A stretch of 64,000 nucleotides of DNA from Aselliscus stoliczkanus. Lineage: Eukaryota > Chordata > Mammalia > Chiroptera > Hipposideridae. The stretch covers positions 154,903,523 through 154,967,522 of the forward strand of contig CM066730.1 of assembly GCA_033961575.1 (NCBI GenBank), read 5' to 3'. Shown here one piece after another: positions 56,001-64,000 of this stretch. The translations under genes and the position numbers were made by a program. Within the stretch, counting starts at the first letter, position 1, and every line of letters begins with the position of its first letter. The notes beneath the pieces are model-generated. The model did no database searches, was not told the DNA's origin, and saw only the letters and a program-made list of their open reading frames with translations.

Positions 56001-59000
56001 AATAGAAACACAGAGGGACATTCATCAAAGGGCCAATGATGACCTTGCAGACGCTGGGCTAGAAAAACTCCACCTTAGGTAACAACATGTGTGTTTGATA
56101 TGGGAGCCCTGAAAAATGTGTAAATGTATTCCCATCTCTGTCATGACAAACACATAGTTTTCTGTCATTGATACCTTTCCCAAATCTGTAATGTGTTTGA
56201 TTTCTTCTTTGTTGGATTCAAGCAGTTTGGGGAGCCTGATGTTATTGAGAAATTACTTTCCTGTTTTTGTTCATTTTCCTGGAGGTTGAAGTCATGTGAA
56301 GTGTTTCTGTTTGTGCTTTTTACAAACTCATCCCAAGAGATCAGTCAGGCTGTTTCCTCATGGCATAAAACTGCTTTGGGACACCCCTCTCTTAGTTCCA
56401 TCACTTTTTTTCCCTTCTTGCTTCAGTTTTTACAATATTTTTCTCATAGGAAGAGCCTTTTAAAGGGGATGCATGTTCAAGTCTCGATTGTAATGTATCT
56501 TGTTTAGGTTTTTTCAAACACTTTATGCTTTCATGAAACTCTCAAGTTTGGGTTAGGTGCGTTTAGCCTGTAAATCTGCTTAGGGCTGCTATTAAGTTTA
56601 AAAACTGCTGGTTCATAATTAAGTACCATTAAGAAATGATTAAAGAACACCTATTAGAGGGGATCGATGATTTGTGTACTTGCATTCTAAAAGTGTGTGA
56701 GGAGTGTTTCCTACATCTTATATTTTTGTGGTGGTGTAGGTAGAAATGAGTAATGCAAAGTACCCAAGAAAAAGTTCTCTTGTTGATATAAACAGCTTAA
56801 AGGGGAAGCAGGAGAGAGACAAATGTAGCTATTTCCTTATCCCTTGTCTGTTACAGCGACTTCCTTATAGGCTCAAGCCAACCCCCATTCCTGCCAGTAA
56901 TATTCCTCAGGGTCTCAGGTTTCAAGGTTTTTGAAACTTGAGTTATTCTAGGAAATCATGTAGAAAAATCTAATTGATCTCTGGTTTGCCTGGATTAAAA
57001 TTTTAACATATTTGTAAATAATTTCATGCTTTAAAAAAGTTCAGTGGTATTTATAAGAGAAAGTAAAAGTGCCTCCCCATGAAATTCCTCAATCATCGTT
57101 TTTAGGAATCCTCTATTAATAGTGGGTTTTAAGCCATGATTGTGCTGTGCTCCCCAGTGTCCATGGGAATCCTAACTAATTTTCTATAGCATGTCTGTGT
57201 CTCTTTCCAGGGCATCCTACTCCAGTGGTATACACTGTCACTTTCCCCAGTTCTTTGCAGGGCCCTAGGCCTTGTTAGCCTTAGTAGAATTTTGCATCAA
57301 GCTTTTAGTAATTACTGGTAGTCCTACAGATGAGGTTCCATTCACTATTCTTGTTTGTAGAAACTTAGCTTACTAAAATGCCCGTTTTGCACTGTCCGTA
57401 TCCACCTCCAATTCCTACTGGCCTTGCAGGACCTTCTCCCATTGCTAACCTTTTTACGTAAAGGAAACACTAAAATATTCCTTATTCCCTGGTGCCTTTG
57501 GGGGCATCATCTTGGCCTTACCTATTCCATTGTTCCCACATCTAGAATAGAGCCCCATCTTGCATAGGGTTAAGTTCTTAGGTCAGCTTGAAAGTATCTT
57601 TAAATTACCTGTGAAGTATGATATACACAATTCTGTGTTTCTGATTTTGTAATATGTACTTCCAAGTGTGTCACGGATACAGCTATTCAATGAAGAGTAT
57701 ACTCTCTGAGCCAAAGACCAGAATTGTCCACACTTTAAATTGTTAAAAGCCTGCCACTCTCTCCCTCAAATGTATGTTTGTTAAGTCTATAGATATTACT
57801 TCTCCACCGTGTATCCTTTTGGGCCACCAGATTCCTGTCCCATTCTCTGTAGCTCCCCATCCTTCTTAATATGTTATTTACATAAATCCTAAGCACCAGT
57901 TGTATTCTTTTGTTTATTCAACAAATATTTATGAGCACTGTTCAGGGCAGTGGGCTTGTAGCTGCAAGCCAGACTGATAAAGTCTCTGTCCTCATGGAGT
58001 TTGCATTCTGATGAATGAGACAGCTCAAAAGCACTTAGAAATCAATGTATAGTGTAATTTGAAGTACTTATCAGTGCTGTAAAGAAAAATGAATTAGGGG
58101 GAAGAGGGGGTAGAAAGCAATGGGTACAGGGATACTAGTTTAGGTAGGGAGGTCAGCAAAGATCTTTCTGAGGAGATAACATTTTAGTAGAAACCTGAAT
58201 TAGGTACTTATTTACTAAATGTCACCTGTCTCCTCTGAGCTTTCTCTTGGTGTTTGTCAGTTATTGGCTTAAGAAACAGCTTTTTGGATCAAGTTACAAA
58301 GGCTTAGGTTTAGGTGAATATTTAAGTTTCTGCATCTAAAAATGCTTTCCTGGGTATTATTTCAATTGCCGTCTGTGTAAATGCAATAAAGGGATGGATT
58401 GCTACAAGCCAGGTGGGGACAGTGCATTTGTCATCTTGAACGATGGGAATGGTGGACAAGATTAAAAGGCTTTATTTGAACTTACTGAAATCAGATGTTA
58501 AGAAACTTAAAATTTTGTGTATTATAATTGTGACCAAACTTAAGATATTTTTCAAATTAATCAAATTGTTATGTTTTTCAGCTTTTATTTGACAAGCATC
58601 TATGACCATTCAATATTTGAAGCCTTTAGTAAAGTGGTGCAGAAGCTCATTCCACAACTGCCGACCTTGGAAAACCTATTAAATATTTTCATATCGGTAA
58701 GTGAGCTGTTTAATTCACTCTAGTTTTCTATTCTGTTTTCATTGAATATATTTGTATTATCACATTCTCTAAAAAAATGGCTTGAATTTGTCTGAATCCA
58801 GTTTAAAGACTAAATGACACACTTCACATGCAAAATAAATGACATTAAAAAAAATGGCTTGAGTTATTTTCTGAATTCTTTCCTTAGTACTCATCCTTTT
58901 TGTCTTAAAATTTCCTCCTGGTTTCTTAATTAAAAATATCTTCATGATACCTGTTTCCTGAAGGAAGAGTAATAAGTGGAAGGACTGGGTTTTTGGGAAT

Positions 59001-62000
59001 TTGACTCAGTTTAACCTCTGAGGTCGCATTGAAAAATTGATCTTTTCCTATCGTTGCTAACTGTAATGTTAGTGTCATATTTCACTTCCTTATATTTTGA
59101 GGATTCAGCTTAATAAAAAAGGATATCCCCCCAATAAATTTAGCATTCAATCATTATATTTTTGCAAACATTACTTTAAAGGACTTAGTGTGTAGTGATC
59201 TCCAGTTCTTTTGGATTTTTGGATTATGCTAGTTGTTGGCATCAGACTAATTCATTTATGTTTGCTAATTGTCAGTAAAGTCTTTGCGGTAGAAAGGTCA
59301 TTCAAATTAGAGATTGATTATTGTAATAAAGTGTTATTGAAAATGTAGCATGGCTTAATTTTTGGAGGATTTTTGTGTGTTTTGGTGGTGTCTTAGAAAA
59401 TAATTCATTTAAGTGGAGAGGAGGACATAACAAATTTGACTAATGCAATTATGTCAGTAAATCAAAGCAGAGAAATAATTTCATTTTTATTCTTTGGATA
59501 ATAGAAGTGTCTCTCAACCAAATACTAATTGGTTATTTTAGTATTGATTTGTATAACTAAAAATGTCCTTGTATGTTCATCAGTAATTCAAGATCTTTTT
59601 TTTTTTTTAAGATTTTATGGGGAATTGGGGGAAGGGAAAGCGTTGGGGAATCGGGGAAGGGGAACAGACAAGTTGCTGTCTTTTTGTTCTTCAGTCTAGT
59701 TGTGGAGGATGTTGCTTCACTGGCCCATGTTGGTATCATCATTGTGCTCTTCCTGGATGAGGCGGATTGGTCGCCGGCCTCTGGATGATCGTTCACCGTG
59801 GCTATTGGCAGCTCACGCGGGCTGCCAGCCACTCATGCTGGCTGCTGGCCACTCACTATAGCCTATGGCAGCCCACTGCAGCAGGGGCTGCAGCCTACAC
59901 CGTCGCCAGGGCTCACACAGCCCAGCTCCAGGGAGAGCTGTTGTTAGCTGTAGAGGGCAGTGTCAGTGAGCCTCATATGTGGGATCCGAACCGGGGCCGC
60001 TGGCGTCCCAAACCAGCTCTTAACCAATGCGCCACTTGGCCTGCCCATCAAGATCTTTGATAAACCACAAATTGTGTTTGTTAAAATAAACTGAACACTT
60101 CCCCAATTTTGTTTTCCCAGAATTCAGGTATTGAAAAAGCTTTTCTCTTTGATGTTGTCAGTAAAATCTACATTGCAACAGACAGTTCTCCTGTGGATAT
60201 GCAATCTTATGAACTTTGCTGTGACATGATTGATGTTGTAATTGACGTGTCTTGTATATATGGGTAAGTTATGTACATATTTCTGCAAGATCTCAGGTGG
60301 AAAACTACCATTTCGATTTGTCAGGGGGATTCATTTTTGAGGCCTCTAACAAGTACTGTCTGAAGTAGACTTGTTCTGACCATAGTGTTTCAACTTGGAG
60401 CATAATTTCTCTGTAGGTGAGCTGCTGGGTTGGTCTTAAAACCTTCAGAGAGGATGGATAACAACAGTTGAAAAAACCAGACTTAGGTATCACTGAAAGC
60501 ATCTCCTGCCGTTATTTGGGTGGGGTGGGGTCGGGGAGTTGCACTACATCTTCTCCCTTAGGGACTTAGCTAGATTGATTTATTTAAAACATCCTGAGAG
60601 ACAGTATGTACTGAATCCTAATTTAACCTCTGGCTTTGTGGAATGAGAAATTCTTAATTTTTTTAGAAAGCTAAGAAACAAGGAAATTGGAATTTGGATG
60701 TCAAAGGAGTTATAAAAATTTGACCGTATGCCTGTGTTTCCAAAATAAATCTCTAAAATGTAAACTCTTTATGTAAATTCACCAAATTCTACAGAAACTT
60801 ATAAAAACTGGCAAAGATGTGGTTTTGTAGAGTAGCCCAGAGAATGAATGAAAACTTGGGACAATTACTGGTATTTCAAAAGTCAGTAACCTCTGTTGCC
60901 TCTGGTAGCCCTGGCTCCCCTGATATGTTAACACCAGCAAGGCCCTTTCTGATACCTGTGTGCTTTATCTGTTGTTCCTCTGTGCTCCACCTAGTCTAAA
61001 CTCCTTTTTTATCGCTCTCTCCCTGCCCTTCACCTTGGTCTGTCTGCCTAATTTCTCAGTGCTTTCTCCAGCTGTGTCTCATAGGAGAGTGCATTTGTCT
61101 CACCTGTTTTTCTTGTCCTTCATTTTTGTGATTACTTGCTCTCCTTTGTTTTCTTTCCGTAATGAAAATGAGATGTCTGTTTATTATATTATTCAGTAAA
61201 GTTTCATGTTTACATTCCTAATTTTAAAAATGGATGAATAGGACATTTGCTTTTTCTTTAAAACAAACAAATTAAAATTTCATAAATCAATTATTTATAA
61301 TAAAATCAAATGTAGTTGTAAAGTTTAGTTTCAGTATAAGGTACATTGTAAAATATAAAGTACATTATGAAAGAAAAAATTCATCATTTCATTATTATTA
61401 ACACAATCTGCATGTGCAATTTGGTGTGCTTTATTATAGTTTAATTTGCTTCATAATTGACTGTTGATTTACATTTTTTGAAGGGGGCCTACATATAACA
61501 ATTCTAGAATGACAATTCTAGTTTTATAAATGAAAGCTTTCAGACCCTTATAGGTTCACTTTGCAAACATCAGGATTCCACGGTATCTTTTTTTTTTTTA
61601 AGATTTTTATTGGGGAATCGGGGAAGGGGAACAGACAAGTTGCTGTCCTTTTGTTGTTCAGTCTAGTTGTGGAGGATGTTGCTTCACTGGCCCATTTGGT
61701 ATTATCATTGCGCTCTTCCCAGCTGAGGTGGTCGGTTGCCAGCCGTTGGACGGCCACTCACAGTGGTTCACAGCAGCTCATGCTGGCTGCCAGCCACTCA
61801 CAATAGCTCATGGCAGCTCATTGCAGCGCCGCTGCAGCCTATGCTGTTGCTGGCAACTCCCAGCAGCCCAGCTTCAGGTCGAGCTGTTGTTCACCACCTT
61901 AGCTGTAGAGGGCGCAGCATCACTGGCCCATGTGAGATCGAACTGGTGGCCCTGCTGTTCAGAGTTCGCACACCCAAACCAACTCTTAACCAATTGCGCC

Positions 62001-62539
62001 ACTCGGTAAGCTCCCATAGTATCTTTGATAGACTGTATTTATTTTAGTTTTTCTCTTACTGTTTTCCACTAATGGCAGTTTTTGTAGTTTAGGTCCTTTA
62101 TTTGCAGACAGTGTTGGTACTGATTAATATGAGGGAAGATTTGAGCCTGCTGTATTCCATGCATTTTAGGTAAATGATGAAGGTTTGAATGCATGCATGG
62201 AATACCACATCAAAGTCTGGGAACCCTATACCTAAACAAGAACTTCTATTCTCGTTTATATAAGACAGCATTCTTCTTTCTCAAAAGACATTCGGGAAAC
62301 TGGGTGGAAAGACTGGTCATTGTGAAAATTCAACATGACAAAATACCTAGTTGGGAACCCTGTAACGAACAATACTTTCTCTTAAAACAGGTTAAAGGAA
62401 GATGGCAGTGGAAGTGCTTATGACAAAGAATCTATGGCAATTATCAAGCTGAATAATACAACTGTCCTTTATTTAAAAGAAGTGACTAAATTTTTGGCAC
62501 TGGTCTGCATTCTTAGGGAAGAAAGTTTTGAACGAAAAG
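52686..62539 (+). CDS. RRAGC: RRAGC, Ras-related GTP-binding protein C (6 exons; 3' end outside window)
   Basis: The GTPase RagC pairs with RagA/B on the lysosome to recruit mTORC1 when amino acids are present. Exons 52686-52922, 54693-54896, 55879-56078, 58582-58696, 60121-60263 and 62391-62539 give 1048 nt (349 codons plus 1 nt); the human protein is 399 aa, so about 50 C-terminal codons lie beyond the right edge. The Glu/Ala/Gly-rich head (residues 31-58) precedes the P-loop GLRRSGKSS (68-76), Thr at 90 in the switch I region, WDFPGQ (115-120) and HKVD (178-181). The second half is the roadblock-type C-terminal domain. The residues I compared match recalled human almost exactly, as expected for such a constrained protein. 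All introns are GT-AG. The last donor has been duplicated by a SINE insertion. Confidence 0.96.
53051..54692. other. RRAGC: RRAGC intron 1
   Basis: Holds a short minus-strand SINE at 53793-53900 (duplication GTAGACATAATG at 53781-53792 and 53901-53912) and an L2-like end at about 54260-54370. The rest is unique. Confidence 0.55.
54693..54896 (+). CDS. RRAGC: RRAGC coding exon 2
   Basis: It lies between acceptor ttctttaacag and donor gtagtt. Encodes [17 protein letters not shown] through YVIDAQ (68 codons), with the switch I region and the WDFPGQ G3 motif. Confidence 0.95.
54897..55878. other. RRAGC: RRAGC intron 2
   Basis: A clear MIR at about 55405-55605 (acagatgagtgaactgagat; aagtcacacatctaataaat). 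Otherwise unique. Confidence 0.6.
55879..56078 (+). CDS. RRAGC: RRAGC coding exon 3
   Basis: It lies between acceptor gacttacag and donor gtaaca. Encodes [10 protein letters not shown] through EKLHL plus two bases. It holds HKVD, the G4 nucleotide-specificity motif. Confidence 0.95.
56079..58581. other. RRAGC: RRAGC intron 3
   Basis: L2-family sequence at about 57905-58200 (tattcaacaaatatttatga; ctcatggagtttgcattctg). The rest is unassigned. Confidence 0.5.
58582..58696 (+). CDS. RRAGC: RRAGC coding exon 4
   Basis: It lies between acceptor tgtttttcag and donor gtaagt. Encodes (S)[17 protein letters not shown] through LLNIFIS. Confidence 0.95.
58697..60120. other. RRAGC: RRAGC intron 4
   Basis: 58697-59587 is unique. 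A long minus-strand SINE occupies 59599-60047, flanked by TCAAGATCTTT (59588-59598 and 60048-60058), ending 73 bp before exon 5. Confidence 0.7.
60121..60263 (+). CDS. RRAGC: RRAGC coding exon 5
   Basis: It lies between acceptor gttttcccag and donor gtaagt. Encodes [15 protein letters not shown] through VSCIYG, the start of the C-terminal roadblock-like domain. A SINE ends 73 bp upstream. Confidence 0.95.
60264..62390. other. RRAGC: RRAGC intron 5
   Basis: A long minus-strand SINE at about 61589-62016 (GTATCTTT at both ends). 61200-61450 is AT-rich. No exon. Confidence 0.6.
62391..62539 (+). CDS. RRAGC: RRAGC coding exon 6
   Basis: It lies between acceptor cttaaaacag and donor gtaatg (62540). 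Encodes [17 protein letters not shown] through ESFERK plus one base. The next exon is off the right edge. Confidence 0.95.
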
Positions 62540-62552
62540 GTAATGGCATTTT

Positions 62553-63409
62553 CTTCCTTTTTTTCTTTTTTTTTTTCTTTTTAAAGATTTTATTGGGGAA
62601 TTGGCGGAGGGGAACAGCGTTGGGGAATCGGGGAAGGGGAACAGACAAGTTGCTGTCTTTTCGTTCTTCAGTTTAGTTGCGGAGGATGTTGCTTCACTGT
62701 TGGTATCGTCATTGCGCTCTTCCCAGATGAGGCAGATCGGTCGCTGGCCTCTGAATGTCGCTCACCGCGGCTATTGGCAGCTCACGCTTGGCTGCCAGCC
62801 GCTCACGCTGGCTGCCGGCCACTCACTGTAGCCTATGGCAGCCCACTGCAGCAGGGGCTGCAGCCCACACCATCACCGGGGCTCGCACAGCCCAGCTCCA
62901 GGTGGAGCTGTTGTTAGCTATAGAGGACGGTGTCACTGGCCCTCATGTGGGATCCGAACCGGGGCCGCTGGCATCCCAAAACCAGCGCTTAACCAATGTG
63001 CCACTCGACCGGCCCCATTCTTTCTTTTTTTAATAAAAGATTTTATTGGGGAATTGGGACAGGGGAACAATGTTGGGGAATTGGTGAAAGGGAACAGACA
63101 AGTTGTTGTCCTTCAATCTTAGTTGTGGAGGGCACAGCTAGCTCAACTCCAAGTCCACTCGCTATGAGGTTGCCCATAGGCAGCTTGCAGCCGCTCAGCT
63201 CAAGGTGCTGTGTTCAATCTTAGTTGCAGGTGGCTTTGGCTCGTTATCCTTGTGGGAATCGAACAGGCAGCCTTGTTAGGAGCACATGCTCTCACCAGCT
63301 GAGCCATCCTGCCACCTGTTGGCAGCTTACTGGCCCATGTAGGAATCGAACAGGTGACCCTGTTGCTTGGAGCTTGCGCTCTTAACCAACTGAGCCACTT
63401 GCCGGCCCC
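62553..63409 (-). repeat. Two tandem minus-strand SINEs just inside RRAGC intron 6
   Basis: First SINE about 62560-63017, second about 63025-63409. The pair is flanked by AGGTAATGGCATTTT (62538-62552 and 63410-63424); the first seems to have landed in the T-tail of the second. Confidence 0.88.
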
Positions 63410-63424
63410 AGGTAATGGCATTTT

Positions 63425-64000
63425 AAAAAGCTGTTTTAATGTTTTTTTCTTAATTTCTTAGTTCTTGAAAACAAGAAAAAAATAATATTGCAGTGTTAGA
63501 TGTTTAAAAGCTCAAATTACTTTTGTCCCCTCCCTTTGTAGTCAGACTTTCTCCTTCCTTCTTTTGATCTACTTTAAATCAAGTTTTTTATTTCAGCCTC
63601 TTTTATTTTGGATCGTTTCATTACTTAACTGCCTGCAGTTTGGCTTTCCCCGGAACCATTTTACTGAGACGATTCTTTTAGAGGTTACCAGCTACCTTCC
63701 TGCTGCATTCAGTGGTGTTTCTCATCCTGTAGCCTCTTCAGCCTTCTGAAGCATGTGACCTTGTCACCCTTTCCTTTCCTCCTTTCTTGGAGCTTTCTTC
63801 TGTCTTTGCTTCCCTAAAGCTGAACTCGCTGGGTTATTTTATATATTTGTTCCTCTGACCACCCTTCCTATTTCTTCTGATCGTTCCTCCCTCTGGTTCT
63901 GAGTATTCTTCAGAGCCAAGTCTTTCTGCTCACTTCTCTTACTCCAGGTCAGCTCATCCAGGTTAGGGCTTCTGACTTGGGCCCATGTTCCTGTCCCAGG
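63425..64000. other. RRAGC: RRAGC intron 6, right edge
   Basis: Pyrimidine-rich; no exon or repeat recognised before the window ends. Confidence 0.45.

Overview
This is a 64-kb piece of a placental mammal genome, almost certainly from a bat. It has split genes with GT-AG introns, CpG-island promoters, old mammalian repeats (L1M, L2, MIR, MER5A/Tigger-like DNA elements) and about 30 young tRNA-derived SINEs. The short SINEs carry a tRNA-like head followed by a 'tgagggccagtgacactgcc' body. The long ones end in 'ttccccaataaaatctttaaa'. Both resemble the VES/Rhin-type SINEs of bats, most like those of horseshoe or Old World leaf-nosed bats. The species call is inference from recalled repeat sequences.

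All genes lie on the plus strand, in the order RHBDL2 - GJA9 - MYCBP - RRAGC, the order known from human 1p34. RHBDL2 (coding exons 5381-32684) encodes a complete 299-aa rhomboid protease with an intact Ser-His dyad. GJA9 (connexin 59; 38381-39911) is a clear unitary pseudogene: lost start codon, three frameshifts and two in-frame stops. MYCBP (42458-47844) encodes a complete 103-aa protein in five exons; its third intron has the splice signals of a U12-type (minor spliceosome) intron. RRAGC (52686 to beyond the right edge) is represented by six coding exons (349 codons); the last exon, about 50 codons, is outside the window. Two CpG islands (about 42.04-43.0 kb and 52.29-53.05 kb) mark the MYCBP and RRAGC promoters. 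The latter holds a CACGTG element close to the TFEB/TFE3 CLEAR consensus and two CCAAT boxes.

The genes share a neighbourhood, not a pathway: a membrane protease, a dead gap-junction subunit, a Myc/AKAP-binding protein and an mTORC1 GTPase. In human, GJA9 and MYCBP are known to give a read-through transcript, and the same head-to-tail order is kept here.

The rest is introns and intergenic DNA. Notable items are a ~970-bp (CATCA)n array in an RHBDL2 intron, SINEs inserted within a few bases of 5' splice sites in RHBDL2 and RRAGC (in RRAGC the target-site duplication copied the splice donor), a SINE insertion that appears to carry ~200 bp of transduced sequence, a near-perfect 101-bp tandem duplication, a mariner-like MITE with a transposase tail, and a composite SINE with several tRNA-like modules. 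I found no entirely new gene system. The strongest signals are the GJA9 loss, the U12 intron and the copied splice donor.
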